This document shows positions 17,601 to 26,735 of a stretch of DNA of 64,000 nt, piece by piece. Source of the stretch: Pseudocolwellia agarivorans (GTDB taxonomy: Bacteria > Pseudomonadota > Gammaproteobacteria > Enterobacterales > Alteromonadaceae). A model generated the notes under the pieces. The model saw only the letters and a program-made list of their open reading frames with translations, was not told where the DNA came from and made no database searches. The position numbers and the translations under genes are program-made. Positions within the stretch are counted from its first letter, which is position 1; the number at the start of each line of letters is the position of its first letter. The stretch covers positions 496,001-560,000 of the forward strand of contig NZ_MUZU01000002.1 of NCBI RefSeq assembly GCF_002000085.1, written 5' to 3'.

Positions 17601-17679
17601 CTGTAACAGGATGCTGGCGCTTAATAATAATGTTATTAATATCTTCGTATAAACGATGTAACAAAGAAGCTTTTTGCAT
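14602..17679 (-). CDS. large GH15 / phosphorylase-kinase alpha-like protein
   Basis: This protein of 1025 residues is counted from the ATG at 17679; a GTG at 17691 would add four. The N-terminal half has an (alpha/alpha) barrel of the glycoside hydrolase 15/phosphorylase kinase alpha-beta type. Visible phrases are D-Y-T-D-A-W-V-R-D-N-V-Y-S-I near residue 45, G-D-D-E-W-G-H-L-Q-I-D-A-T-S near 127 and Y-G-I-W-E-R-G near 180. The last 450 residues are mostly helical and unrecognised, as in the PHKA family. Bacterial members have no established substrate; a role in glycogen or polysaccharide handling is possible. It lies between the PEP-CTERM gene and adk and has no sugar-metabolism genes beside it. 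Confidence 0.72.
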   Translation of the reverse strand: MQKASLLHRLYEDINNIIIKRQHPVTGLLPASTAITTHGDYTDAWVRDNVYSILSVWSLSMAFKRGGDKIKCDELEQSTIKLMRGLLTSMMRQSDKVEKFKATLDPMDCLHAKYSTTTGLTVVGDDEWGHLQIDATSIFLLMIGQMSASGLRIIKTIDEVDFIQNLVYYIAFAYRTPDYGIWERGNKINNGKTEINASSVGMAKAALQALDGFNLFGKDANPRAIIHTIPDAVSRARNTLAHLLPRESMSKEVDSALLSIIGFPAFAVSDKQVIDKTKNKILSELGGDYGCKRFLWDGHQTAVEDHSRIHYEHSELANFANIESEWPLFYTYLYIQALFDNDADEAKKYKDKLEAIMVDVDGKKLLPELYYVEDENIEAERRSPGSQPRTPNENIPLVWAQSLYFTGLMLDEGVIEKNDLDPLQLRFRSTKNNEAQLALVVLAENNSVKQQLAEKGVIAETINEISPINVITAEELVECFRKVGANESLKLTGRPKRRLQGLATAQTYTFNGKAYLSLSSLQHKENNYRIFDAELASEHLKGEVEHINKHWINDEAAVFTYLLTQDMCDSVNADVLLDTLRSLQLRATQTNIGYASASLAYRASRVNKLVVPNFSIQALANTPEVSDSHIIPFDFSLFSESFQIELKSLNYSDKTSYEQLMKWNKEYQLDSHLPQNIESAVLTQYASITFKSLVESIYSRAQHKQHWLTARLCFSILKLSYKDLADDVSQVCARHISIVVGQKDQTVLNGEHALLKPKKLVKLLDETSDNLLERTLIQELLVILGNTIRIDTQLFNGLRSIKLNSVLTLCVEHSECTEESLILLSSKSPAELNTLVQKILNEQQEAFNYNIEYSYSAKANNQNISYKMQAIDTDWLQWRTAKGLITRIDDVFLTDIWQSLSNTQRIIFGDNKNSGEVLDSTLIRASMTPREESFAKTLDALIQHLHPIYYKSAIVEVLYAFTQYCMKYPDCQFEQIVLGEVIEQMAKDYVNDLQFIKGHERSLDILMAQAPDILQKYAFKVFESF

Positions 17680-17892
17680 ATTTATGCCCACTTTACGGAA
17701 GTATGAAAAATAAAAGATTACCAGATAATATAGTAATGCCAGAAAGAATTACTTATAAAAAACCCGAGTTATTTCGTAATATTATTGCAGTTGAATATTA
17801 TATTAAGTTGAACAATTTATTATTCAGCTTAATACAATATGTTTGTGAAGAAATAATAGTGGTATTTAGTATAAAAAATCAATGTACTAAAA

Positions 17893-17921
17893 CAAAAAAA
17901 GCTCGTTATAAACGAGCTTTT
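17893..17921 (-). terminator. intrinsic terminator of adk
   Basis: An 11-bp stem, AAAAGCTCGTT / AACGAGCTTTT, with a three-base loop is followed on the minus strand by a T-run. It begins 18 nt after the adk stop. It lies inside a spurious plus-strand ORF (17703-18041), which helps to reject that ORF. Confidence 0.88.
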
Positions 17922-17938
17922 GAATATTTACAGAGATA

Positions 17939-18583
<645 letters not shown>

Positions 18584-18677
18584 TTAAAAAGCCCTATATA
18601 ATTCATGATGGATTTAAAAAGCAACACTATACATTTTCAGGCGTTTGCAAACAAGTAAGAATATAACACTATCATCA

Positions 18678-18703
18678 AAAAAGGAGCCATTCGGCTCCTT
18701 TTT
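18678..18703 (-). terminator. intrinsic terminator of htpG
   Basis: A stem AAAAAGGAGCC / GGCTCCTTTTT with an ATTC loop lies 26 nt after the htpG stop. The symmetric A and T runs could stop transcription in both directions, but only minus-strand genes flank it. Confidence 0.9.
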
Positions 18704-18728
18704 AATACTTAAGTAGTATATTAAATTT

Positions 18729-20672
18729 TTACTTCGTTAAACTTAACATTAATTTGTTTAAGCGAGCTACAAATGAAGCGGGATCTTTTAAACTACCGCG
18801 TTCAGCTAGCATAGCTTGATCAAAAAGAACCTCTGTCCATTGATTAAATTGCTCATCATCTGGTTCATCTGAAATATGCTTAACAAGTTCATGCTCTGCA
18901 TTTATTTCGAATATAGGCAGTGTTTCTGGCACACTTTGCCCTACAGATTCCATTAATTTAATCATTTGACTACTCATATCGTTTTCATCGGTAACAATAC
19001 AAGCAGGTGAGTCTGTTAAACGTTGCGACAATTTAACGTCTTTTACCTTACCTTTTAGAGCGGTTTTAATACGCGTAACAACAGAGTCGAACTCTTGTTC
19101 AAGTTTTTCTTGTGCTTCTTTAGTTTCTGCGTCATCCATATCACCAAGATCTAAACCACCACGAGTGACTGATTGTAGCTGTTTACCATCAAACTCATTT
19201 AAATGACTTATCATCCATTCATCAATACGATCAGATAACAATAAGACTTCAATACCTTTTTTACGGAACACTTCTAAATGAGGACTATTTTTTGCGGCTG
19301 AGAAATTATCAGCAACAACATAATAAATTTTATCTTGCCCTTCTTTCATACGCTCAATATATTCTGGCAAAGAAACACTTTGCACATCGGTATTATCGTT
19401 TGTTGAAGCAAAACGAAGTAATTTAGCAATTTGCTCTTTATGAGCCATATCTTCAGCTGGGCCTTCTTTTAAGACCTGACCGAATTCATTCCAGAATGTT
19501 TGATATTTTTCTTTATCATTATTTCCTAAACGCTCTAACATAGTTAAAACACGTTTAGTACAGCCTTTTCTGATCGCTTGAGTCACTTTGTTGTCTTGTA
19601 AGATTTCGCGAGACACATTTAAAGGAAGATCATTAGAATCTAATAAACCTTTAACAAAGCGTAAATAGGTAGGCATAAATTGTTCGGCGTCATCCATAAT
19701 GAAAACACGTTGAACATATAGTTTTAAACCATGTTGTTTTTCACGGTTATGCAAATCAAATGGGGCTTTAGCAGGAACATATAACAAGCTTGTGTATTCT
19801 GTTTTCCCTTCTACTCTATTATGCGCCCAAAGTAGAGGATCGCCGTAATCGTGCGATACATGTTTATAGAATTCTTTATATTCATCGTCAGACACATCCG
19901 TTTTTTCACGTGTCCATAAAGCGGTTGCTTTATTAACGGTTTCCCATGTAGCTTCTTTTGCTTCTATGGCTGGGCGAGTTACATTGCCTTCTTCATCTTT
20001 TTCTTCTGCTACAGCTTCAACAGCAGGTGTTAACATTTCAACTGACACTGAAATATGATCTGAATACTTAGTTACAATAGATTTTAAACGCCAATCGTCT
20101 GCAAATTCTGACTCTTCTTCTTTTAAGTGTAGAATAATATCAGTACCACGGTTCGCTTTATTTATTTGAGCCGTTGTAAATTCACCTTCCCCTTCACTGC
20201 TCCACTCAACACCTTTGGAAGCGTCATCACCAGCAGCTCGAGAGCGAACTGTTACTCTATCTGCAACAATAAAAGCTGAATAAAAACCAACGCCAAATTG
20301 ACCAATTAATTGAGAATCAGACGCTTGGTCACCAGATAGCTGAGAAAAGAAATCCGCAGTTCCTGATTTAGCTATGGTACCTAAATGAGTGACTATATCT
20401 TCATGATTCATACCTATTCCATTATCTGAAATAGTTAAGGTATTATTTTCTTTATCTGCACTTACACGAACACGTAAATCGCTATCGTCTTCGTATAAAT
20501 CAGCATTGGATAATGCTCTAAAGCGTAATTTATCAGCAGCATCCGCCGCGTTGGATACTAATTCACGTAAGAAAATTTCTTTATTCGAATATAATGAATG
20601 GATCATTAATTTCAATATTTTAGCAGTATCAGCACTAAAACTATGATTTTCGCTATTTTTTACATCAGTCAT
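18729..20672 (-). CDS. htpG: chaperone HtpG (Hsp90)
   Basis: This 647-residue chaperone is counted from the ATG at 20672 (M-T-D-V-K-N-S-E). An upstream ATG would add 17 residues of unusual sequence. The chosen start has AAGG at a good distance and gives the family's normal N-terminus. The GHKL ATPase domain shows [12 protein letters not shown] near residue 33, D-N-G-I-G-M near 80 and G-Q-F-G-V-G-F-Y-S near 125. The middle and C-terminal domains are complete. It is an ATP-dependent cytosolic chaperone. It stands between recR and adk as in relatives. No clear sigma-32 promoter was identified. Confidence 0.96.
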   Translation of the reverse strand: MTDVKNSENHSFSADTAKILKLMIHSLYSNKEIFLRELVSNAADAADKLRFRALSNADLYEDDSDLRVRVSADKENNTLTISDNGIGMNHEDIVTHLGTIAKSGTADFFSQLSGDQASDSQLIGQFGVGFYSAFIVADRVTVRSRAAGDDASKGVEWSSEGEGEFTTAQINKANRGTDIILHLKEEESEFADDWRLKSIVTKYSDHISVSVEMLTPAVEAVAEEKDEEGNVTRPAIEAKEATWETVNKATALWTREKTDVSDDEYKEFYKHVSHDYGDPLLWAHNRVEGKTEYTSLLYVPAKAPFDLHNREKQHGLKLYVQRVFIMDDAEQFMPTYLRFVKGLLDSNDLPLNVSREILQDNKVTQAIRKGCTKRVLTMLERLGNNDKEKYQTFWNEFGQVLKEGPAEDMAHKEQIAKLLRFASTNDNTDVQSVSLPEYIERMKEGQDKIYYVVADNFSAAKNSPHLEVFRKKGIEVLLLSDRIDEWMISHLNEFDGKQLQSVTRGGLDLGDMDDAETKEAQEKLEQEFDSVVTRIKTALKGKVKDVKLSQRLTDSPACIVTDENDMSSQMIKLMESVGQSVPETLPIFEINAEHELVKHISDEPDDEQFNQWTEVLFDQAMLAERGSLKDPASFVARLNKLMLSLTK

Positions 20673-20892
20673 TAGATAAACCTTTTCAAAAAAACTCATT
20701 GGGTCATACAGGACAACGAGCACGATTTAACAATTAAGTTAAATCGATAGTCGTTCGTTGACATTAGATATAGGACTGTCTTTTTTCTTTTCAACCTTTA
20801 ATGATAAAAAGAAAATGAACAAAGGTTCACTTAAGCGTTAGCCGACATAAGTCTGATTTCAATAAAAATAAAAATTAACGCACAGTAATAGT

Positions 20893-21495
20893 TTATGAAT
20901 AACGTTTTCGACCAGATAAAGCATGAGACAAAGTATTCCCATCAACAAACTCTAATTCACCTCCAACAGGTACACCATGTGCAATACGTGAAACATCAAC
21001 ATTATACTTCGATGCTAATTCCGCAATATAATGTGCGGTAGCCTCACCCTCGACAGTAGGATTAGTAGCAAGAATTATTTCCTTAAAATTATCACTTCCA
21101 AGTAGTGCACTTAATATATCAAGCCCTAAATCTTCAGGCCCAATCCCATCAATTGGTGATAAATGCCCCATTAGAATAAAATACTTCCCTTTGAATTCAC
21201 TCGTTTGCTCAATAGCAATAACATCTGCAGGCGATTCTACAATACAAAGTTGCTGTACAATTTCACGTTTGGGGTTTTGACAAATTTCACATAAAGTTTG
21301 CTCGGTAAAAGTTCGGCATTGTTGACAGTGGCCAATATTTTCCATGGCATTTTTCAACGAATGTGACAATTTAGAACCGCCTATTCTATTTCGTTCTAAT
21401 AAATGAAACGCCATTCTTTGAGCTGATTTAGCTCCAACACCAGGTAAACATTTTAAAGCATCAATAAGCTCTTGCACTAAAGGGCTGAAATTCAT
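20893..21495 (-). CDS. recR: recombination mediator protein RecR
   Basis: This 200-residue protein is full length. It has the helix-hairpin-helix [11 protein letters not shown] near residue 18, the four-cysteine zinc motif C-x2-C...C-x2-C at about residues 57-72, and a Toprim domain starting at C-I-V-E-S-P-A-D. It acts with RecF and RecO in loading RecA at gaps. Usually ybaB lies just upstream; here the upstream neighbour is a divergent PEP-CTERM gene, so the dnaX-ybaB-recR order is broken. Confidence 0.97.
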   Translation of the reverse strand: MNFSPLVQELIDALKCLPGVGAKSAQRMAFHLLERNRIGGSKLSHSLKNAMENIGHCQQCRTFTEQTLCEICQNPKREIVQQLCIVESPADVIAIEQTSEFKGKYFILMGHLSPIDGIGPEDLGLDILSALLGSDNFKEIILATNPTVEGEATAHYIAELASKYNVDVSRIAHGVPVGGELEFVDGNTLSHALSGRKRYS

Positions 21496-21662
21496 GGTAT
21501 TTATATACTTTTATTAATTGAAAGAAGTTTAATACATATTATTCTAGCACTAAGTAAATATCTAAAATATAATAGCTTTATTAAATCAGTAGAATTACTG
21601 AATAAATAACAGCCCTTTATGTTAATTGAAAGTAAACACTTTGTAATAAAAATAACAACAAA

Positions 21663-21681
21663 GTGTCCGTATTTTTTACAG
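21663..21681 (+). promoter_or_regulatory. upstream motif shared by the PEP-CTERM genes (candidate enhancer site)
   Basis: GTGTCCGTATTTTTTACAG matches 16 of 19 bases of the motif at 14554-14572. It ends 72 bp before the -24 element, one helical turn more than the 62 bp seen at the other gene, so both sites would face the same side of the helix. Its left end overlaps one arm of a 9-bp inverted repeat. Confidence 0.5.
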
Positions 21682-21753
21682 CTATTATAAAAGAACAAAT
21701 AAAGCATTAACAAAAACAAGGTAAACAATTGAAAATAAAGATATTTTAATTAT

Positions 21754-21768
21754 AGGCATGATAAATGC
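21754..21768 (+). promoter_or_regulatory. sigma-54 (RpoN) -24/-12 promoter candidate
   Basis: AGGCATGATAAATGC carries GG and GC with the spacing of the RpoN consensus. It ends 77 nt before the ATG, almost the same distance as the element of the other PEP-CTERM gene. It shares GGCAT and TGC with that element. The match to the consensus is partial, so the case rests on the two occurrences together. Confidence 0.6.
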
Positions 21769-21844
21769 TTTAAATTAAGAAAATTTAAATGTAATGACAC
21801 TTTTATCATTACATTGCATTAAATAACATAATATTGGAGTTAAC

Positions 21845-22618
21845 ATGTTGTTAAATATAAGTAAACTAAGCATAGCAGGCTTAGCATTAATGTCTGCATC
21901 TGCATTAGCAAGTGTTACTACTGCTAGTTTTAGTAGCGCATCAAACGATAGTAACAATCAATTTCATGTTGTAAAAGATGGAGTTACTATTACTGTTTCT
22001 GGTTGGTCTGATAACAGTGATTTTGCCAGCAATCCTATGACGGGTGATGACAAAATTAATGCAGCGAAAAAAATTGTAAGATATGGAGCTGGATGGGGTA
22101 TAACAAACCAAGATCCTGACGGACATACTGCTGATAACTATGATGGAAGTAGCAGCACAGATTATGATATGTTCTTACTTGAGTTTTCAAGTGCTGTAAA
22201 TCTTTCTAGAGCTACATATTCTTATTTAACTACTTCAGCGAGCGATACTCAAGTTACTGTTGCAGCCCTAACAAGTAAAGATATAGATGGAAAAAGTTGG
22301 AGTAGCGTAAAAAACACTCAAACCATAGATTCTGGCTATGCTCAAATGAGAAATACTTCAGGCTACTTTACTAATTTTAAAAATAACTCAACGAATGTTA
22401 AAGGAACTGTTTCAAAATATTGGTTAATTGGCGCATTAAACACTGCTTTCGGCGGAAATAGTTCATTAGAAGGAAATGATGGATTCAAATTATCTGGCGT
22501 TTCGTTTACTAAATCAGCTACTCCTCCAACTACTTCCGTACCAGAACCGACTTCTATCATGATGTTTGGTTTAGCATTAGTTGGATTGTTTGCAGCTAAC
22601 AGACGTAAAATTAAATAA
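21845..22618 (+). CDS. PEP-CTERM sorting-domain exported protein
   Basis: This 257-residue protein has a signal peptide (about residues 1-22, ending S-A-L-A-S) and a PEP-CTERM tail (V-P-E-P-T-S, a hydrophobic helix, A-N-R-R-K-I-K). The mature part is rich in Ser, Thr, Asn and Asp. It resembles PEP-CTERM proteins of the exosortase-dependent surface type, and no catalytic motif is recognised. The sequence S-Y-L-T-T-S-A-S-D-T-Q-V-T near residue 125 and the beta-rich composition suggest a beta-sandwich. GGAG stands 6 nt before the ATG. It is followed by its own terminator and then the PrsT-like gene. Confidence 0.88.
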   Translation: MLLNISKLSIAGLALMSASALASVTTASFSSASNDSNNQFHVVKDGVTITVSGWSDNSDFASNPMTGDDKINAAKKIVRYGAGWGITNQDPDGHTADNYDGSSSTDYDMFLLEFSSAVNLSRATYSYLTTSASDTQVTVAALTSKDIDGKSWSSVKNTQTIDSGYAQMRNTSGYFTNFKNNSTNVKGTVSKYWLIGALNTAFGGNSSLEGNDGFKLSGVSFTKSATPPTTSVPEPTSIMMFGLALVGLFAANRRKIK

Positions 22619-22636
22619 TAATTTTTTATTGTTATT

Positions 22637-22665
22637 AAAAAGATGGCTTAGCCATCTTTTTTTTT
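22637..22665 (+). terminator. intrinsic terminator of the PEP-CTERM gene
   Basis: A stem AAAAAGATGGC / GCCATCTTTTT with a three-base loop is followed by a run of nine T. It begins 19 nt after the stop and separates this gene from the TPR-protein gene. Confidence 0.9.
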
Positions 22666-22741
22666 ATCTAAAAACTAAGCTATATTCATAGCTCACTAAT
22701 TCTATTAAACTCTTAATAAAATATAATAATTGAATTAATGA

Positions 22742-22765
22742 ATTCACTTATATAACAAAGTGAAT
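22742..22765 (+). promoter_or_regulatory. 8-bp inverted repeat upstream of the PrsT-like gene
   Basis: ATTCACTT (22742-22749) and AAGTGAAT (22758-22765) form a perfect inverted repeat with an 8-bp spacer, about 50 nt before the chosen start. It looks like a dimeric operator or a small hairpin. No regulator can be named. Confidence 0.35.
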
Positions 22766-22813
22766 AATTACGAATGTTTCAAGTTTTATTATCAACCTTA
22801 CAGCTGGATAAAT

Positions 22814-25579
22814 ATGCGTTCATTACTTATAGCATCTACATTATTATTGTCACTCAATTCTTACGCTTTTAATGATTTTGAAAAAGCACTAACCTCTTAT
22901 AATAAAAACGAAGTAGACGAAGCTTATGTACATTTAAAAAATGTTTTAAAAAACGACGAAGACAACCTACCTGCTATCGTACTTATGGGGAGAGTATTAC
23001 TTCAAAAAGGCTTGTATTTAGAAGGAATTGAAGTATTACAAGAAGCTCTATTTAGAGGCGCAGATATAAATTTTTTGGTCAATGATCTTAGCAGTGCCTT
23101 AATGCTAACAAACTCTTATGATGAAGTTATTAAGTTAAGTTCAGACAAAAACTTAACGCCTGCTAGCCAGCTAACAACATTCTTGTTATCAGGTAATGCT
23201 TATTCAGCCATGAAAGATTTAGATAATGCGAAAGTATATTATAAAAAAGCCTATGCTCTTGCACCAAACGATTTAAGAACAATTAGCGCTTTGGCTGCTC
23301 ACGAATTAAATCAAAATAATTATAGTGACGCTGATAACTTAATTGCTAAAGCTCAAATATTGTTTCCAAACGATAGTCGAGTTTGGAATTTAAAAGGACA
23401 ACTTCACGATAAAAGATCTGAATTTGACTTGGCATTACAAGCTTATAAGCAAGGATATGAGGTAAACCCTGATGACCCCTTTATTCAAAGAGCACTAGCG
23501 AATGCGTATGCCAACGCAAATAATACAGAAGAAGCGCTTTCACTCATTGAGAATATACTCAAAGAAACCCCTGATGACCCTTTTGCAAAGCTACTCAAGA
23601 GCCGTTTATTTGCATATAGTTCTAGAGAAGAAGAGGCAAATCAGATACTCGTTGATATTAGCCAAAAGTTATCATTACTCAGTGATAAGCAAAGGAATAG
23701 CAATGCATCACTTTCTTTAGTGGCAGGGACATCAGCTTATTTACAAAATAATCTAGAGCTTGCTCAAAAAGAATTACAGTTTTATGTTCAAGAGCAACCT
23801 CAAGACTTAAGTGGAATTAGCTTACTTGTTGATATTTACTTAAGACAAGGGCAATCTTCAAAAGCATTTGAACTACTTGAAAGTAAAAATAAAATTATCC
23901 AGTATAATTTAAGTCTCTCAATTAAACTATTTGAGCTTTATCTTAACGATAATAAAATTTATAAAGCTGAACAAATACTATCCCCCTTAGAAAAAAGTTA
24001 CGGCAAACATTTACCGTTTATTTTAGCTAAAGTAAACCTTCTCGCTAAAAGTAACCAATTAGGTAAAGCAATAGAGTTATTAAACGAAAATAAGCCTAAA
24101 GATTTTTCATCGGCTTACTTTCTTACAAAAGGATTATTATTTGCGAGTAATAATCAAATGCCTGAAGCCCATAAAGTAGCAGATGATCTACTAAAAATAA
24201 ATATAAAGAATGTCGACTACTTAAGCTTTAAAGCTAGTTTGCTTTTAAAAAACAGCCGCTGGACTGAAGCATTAAATTTTCTAAATCAAATTTTAGAACT
24301 ACAACCAAATAACTTTAATGCCTTATTTAATAGTGCAACCGCCAACGCTGCTTTATCTAAATTTGAAGATGCAAAAAAAATATCAGTACACTTACTTGAA
24401 ACTCAACCCGATAATTTATCGTTAAAAGTTCTTAATGCTAAAATTGATAGGGATATGGGAAATATAGACCAAGCTAAAGAAGTATTAACTCAAATAATAG
24501 ATAAGAACTCAACTTACATACCTGCATTAGAAACTCTAATGGAACTTAACTATCAACAAAAAGAATATAAAGAAGCGTTAGAGCAAGCTGATAGACTAAG
24601 TAAACTAAGCTTTTTAAATGCTAAATATATAAAAATGAAAGCACAAATTTATTTAGGATTAGATGATTTTACTAATGCTAAAAAGCAATTACAGCTACTT
24701 TCTGGTGTAGTCACGACTCCACGAGATATTTTTATAATGAGCCAAATGCAAATACAAGCAAACGATATATCTGGCGCTAAAAAAAGTTTAGAAAAAGCAC
24801 TTTCTATTGAACCGGACAATATATTTATTCAACGCTCACTCGTAAAGCTTGAAATTGATTTAGGAGATTTCTCTGAAGCAGATACGATTTTAACGGCTCT
24901 TGAAAAAAAGAGGAAACTAGATCCCAATATATTAATGCTTAGAGGAGACTACTACCTTAAGAAAGGTAATAAAGTTACGGCTCAAAAACTCTATTTAAAA
25001 GCATTAAATCAAGACAATAACTTCCATAGAGTTTTATTAAAGTTATATCAATTAGCTTTAAATAAAGTTGAAGAGCCAAGTTTTACAGCAACATTACAAA
25101 ACATATTAACTAAAAATCCAAATAATTATTTAATGCGAACAGTATATGCCGATTACTTATTAAGTAATGGTAATGCTCAAGAAGCTAAAGTTCACTACGA
25201 GAAATTAATTACTGTTGATAATTTAATCAACAAGGCCTCTATATTAAATAATCTAGCGAATATATATATCACTATAGATTTAAACAAAGCGGAGTTATAT
25301 TCAAAACAATCAATGGAGCTGGATAACAATTCATCTGCTATTATTGACACATATGGTTGGATTTTAAGTCTTAATAATAAGTTTGACGAAAGCTTATCTA
25401 TTCTTAGAAAAGCCTATTCAATGGATTCTAATAATCCTTCAATTAACTATCATATTGGTTATACCTTAGTTAAGTTAAATAGAATTGAAGAAGCTAAGCG
25501 AGAACTCAAACAGTCACTAGCTAATAAAAACAGATTTACGGAACGCGAAGACGCTCAAAAGCTTCTTAACTCCCTTTAA
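22814..25579 (+). CDS. exported TPR-repeat protein, PrsT-like (PEP-CTERM system)
   Basis: This protein of 921 residues is counted from the ATG at 22814; a GTG at 22760 would add 18 residues but no better ribosome site. The chosen start gives a clean signal peptide, M-R-S-L-L-I-A-S-T-L-L-L-S-L-N-S-Y-A. The rest is almost entirely tetratricopeptide repeats, with repeated A-x3-Y-x-K-A and P-N-(D/N) phrases, for example near residues 130-300 and 590-700. Length, signal and composition match PrsT, the TPR protein of exosortase/PEP-CTERM loci. It lies 196 nt after a PEP-CTERM gene. Exosortase itself is not in the window. It is probably a periplasmic scaffold for surface-protein or polysaccharide export. 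Confidence 0.72.
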   Translation: MRSLLIASTLLLSLNSYAFNDFEKALTSYNKNEVDEAYVHLKNVLKNDEDNLPAIVLMGRVLLQKGLYLEGIEVLQEALFRGADINFLVNDLSSALMLTNSYDEVIKLSSDKNLTPASQLTTFLLSGNAYSAMKDLDNAKVYYKKAYALAPNDLRTISALAAHELNQNNYSDADNLIAKAQILFPNDSRVWNLKGQLHDKRSEFDLALQAYKQGYEVNPDDPFIQRALANAYANANNTEEALSLIENILKETPDDPFAKLLKSRLFAYSSREEEANQILVDISQKLSLLSDKQRNSNASLSLVAGTSAYLQNNLELAQKELQFYVQEQPQDLSGISLLVDIYLRQGQSSKAFELLESKNKIIQYNLSLSIKLFELYLNDNKIYKAEQILSPLEKSYGKHLPFILAKVNLLAKSNQLGKAIELLNENKPKDFSSAYFLTKGLLFASNNQMPEAHKVADDLLKINIKNVDYLSFKASLLLKNSRWTEALNFLNQILELQPNNFNALFNSATANAALSKFEDAKKISVHLLETQPDNLSLKVLNAKIDRDMGNIDQAKEVLTQIIDKNSTYIPALETLMELNYQQKEYKEALEQADRLSKLSFLNAKYIKMKAQIYLGLDDFTNAKKQLQLLSGVVTTPRDIFIMSQMQIQANDISGAKKSLEKALSIEPDNIFIQRSLVKLEIDLGDFSEADTILTALEKKRKLDPNILMLRGDYYLKKGNKVTAQKLYLKALNQDNNFHRVLLKLYQLALNKVEEPSFTATLQNILTKNPNNYLMRTVYADYLLSNGNAQEAKVHYEKLITVDNLINKASILNNLANIYITIDLNKAELYSKQSMELDNNSSAIIDTYGWILSLNNKFDESLSILRKAYSMDSNNPSINYHIGYTLVKLNRIEEAKRELKQSLANKNRFTEREDAQKLLNSL

Positions 25580-25596
25580 AATCCACTTAAAAATAT

Positions 25597-25628
25597 AAAA
25601 GCCTAACAACTCTCGTTAGGCTTTTTTC
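25597..25628 (+). terminator. intrinsic terminator of the PrsT-like gene
   Basis: A stem AAAAGCCTAAC / GTTAGGCTTTT with a seven-base loop and a T-run starts 18 nt after the stop codon. Confidence 0.9.
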
Positions 25629-25834
25629 TTTTGAGAGCTATAACCTAAAAAACTATAAATACAACTACATATAAATTATTAATATATAGTAAAATAAAAG
25701 AGTTTTTAGGGTTCTCACTTAAAATGATAATATGACAATAATTGGCATCATGTGTAATTTAACCTGAAGCAACTATATAAAAGACAGTATAAGACGTTCA
25801 TATACAATACCTCTGGACAGCATAAAGGTTTCCA

Positions 25835-26671
25835 ATGCTAATTAATAATAAAGATTCAAATATTACGTTTACAAGTAAAGCCGTTTTAAACTCTGGTGAG
25901 ATCGCATTAGTAGGAGCTGGCCCTGGAGACCCTGAGCTATTAACCTTAAGAGCCTTACGTTTCATTCAACAAGCAGAAGTAACGATTTACGATCGTCTAG
26001 TAAGCCAAGATATTCTCGATTTATTACCAGAAACATCAAAAAAGTATTATGTTGGAAAAAAACAAGCTAACCACTCTGTTCCTCAAAATAAAATCAATGA
26101 GTTGCTTGTAGAGCAAGCTAAGTTAGGTAAGCGAGTGCTTCGCTTAAAAGGTGGAGATCCTTTCATTTTTGGAAGAGGAGGAGAAGAAGCTGAATATGCT
26201 ATTTCTCAAGGAATTAATTGTCACTTATGTCCTGGTATTACAGCAGCATCAGGTTGTACAACCTATGCGGGAATTCCGTTAACGCATAGAGGTGTTGCAC
26301 AAGGGTGTACTTTTATTACTGGTCATATGGAAAATGATGGCGAACTTAATTTACCATGGGAAAGTCTAACGTCTAATGCTCAAACAATTGTGTTTTATAT
26401 GGGAATAAATACATTACCTAAAATTGCTACAAAACTTATAGCGCATGGTAAAAAAGCAGATACTCCTGCAGCGCTCATTTATAAAGGTACACAACCAGAA
26501 CAACAAGTATATCGAGGTCAATTAAATACGTTAGCCAATATAGTCGCTGAACATAAAATAAAGCCTCCTACATTAATTGTGATTGGTGATGTAGTTAATC
26601 AGTTAACTAAAAAACAATTATCATCCCCTGGCTTATTAGAAGCAGAAAATAACACAGTTACAATTAAGTAA
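25835..26671 (+). CDS. cobA: uroporphyrinogen-III C-methyltransferase (SUMT)
   Basis: This 278-residue single-domain methyltransferase has the CobA/CysG family motifs: V-G-A-G-P-G-D-P-E-L-L-T near residue 25 and Y-D-R-L-V near 50. R-L-K-G-G-D-P-F-I-F-G-R-G-G-E-E follows near 102, and G-I-T-A-A-S-G near 134. It adds two SAM methyl groups to uroporphyrinogen III, giving precorrin-2 for siroheme (or cobalamin). It lacks the CysG dehydrogenase/ferrochelatase part. No sulfite or nitrite reductase gene is adjacent. The ~200-nt upstream region has no recognised riboswitch. Confidence 0.92.
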   Translation: MLINNKDSNITFTSKAVLNSGEIALVGAGPGDPELLTLRALRFIQQAEVTIYDRLVSQDILDLLPETSKKYYVGKKQANHSVPQNKINELLVEQAKLGKRVLRLKGGDPFIFGRGGEEAEYAISQGINCHLCPGITAASGCTTYAGIPLTHRGVAQGCTFITGHMENDGELNLPWESLTSNAQTIVFYMGINTLPKIATKLIAHGKKADTPAALIYKGTQPEQQVYRGQLNTLANIVAEHKIKPPTLIVIGDVVNQLTKKQLSSPGLLEAENNTVTIK

Positions 26672-26735
26672 TTTATACCGATAGCACTTCAAATGCAGTT
26701 TCACTACGCCTGACAAGAATGCAATTTCACTTGCT

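Larger units (their letters stand above)
21496..21844 (+). promoter_or_regulatory. 349-nt divergent regulatory region between recR and a PEP-CTERM gene
   Basis: This AT-rich region has no convincing gene. It holds, from left to right, a perfect 9-bp inverted repeat (ACACTTTGT 21636-21644, ACAAAGTGT 21658-21666), the shared 19-bp motif at 21663-21681, the -24/-12 element at 21754-21768 and a GGAG ribosome site just before 21845. The recR promoter must also lie at its left end. Confidence 0.6.

Noticed and set aside
21501-21728. 75-codon minus-strand ORF upstream of recR
   Set aside because: It covers the regulatory region of the divergent PEP-CTERM gene (shared motif, inverted repeat). Its composition is that of translated AT-rich DNA.
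25629-25834. Possible cobalamin or other riboswitch before cobA
   Set aside because: No B12-box-like sequence or convincing long-range pairing; the region is simply AT-rich.
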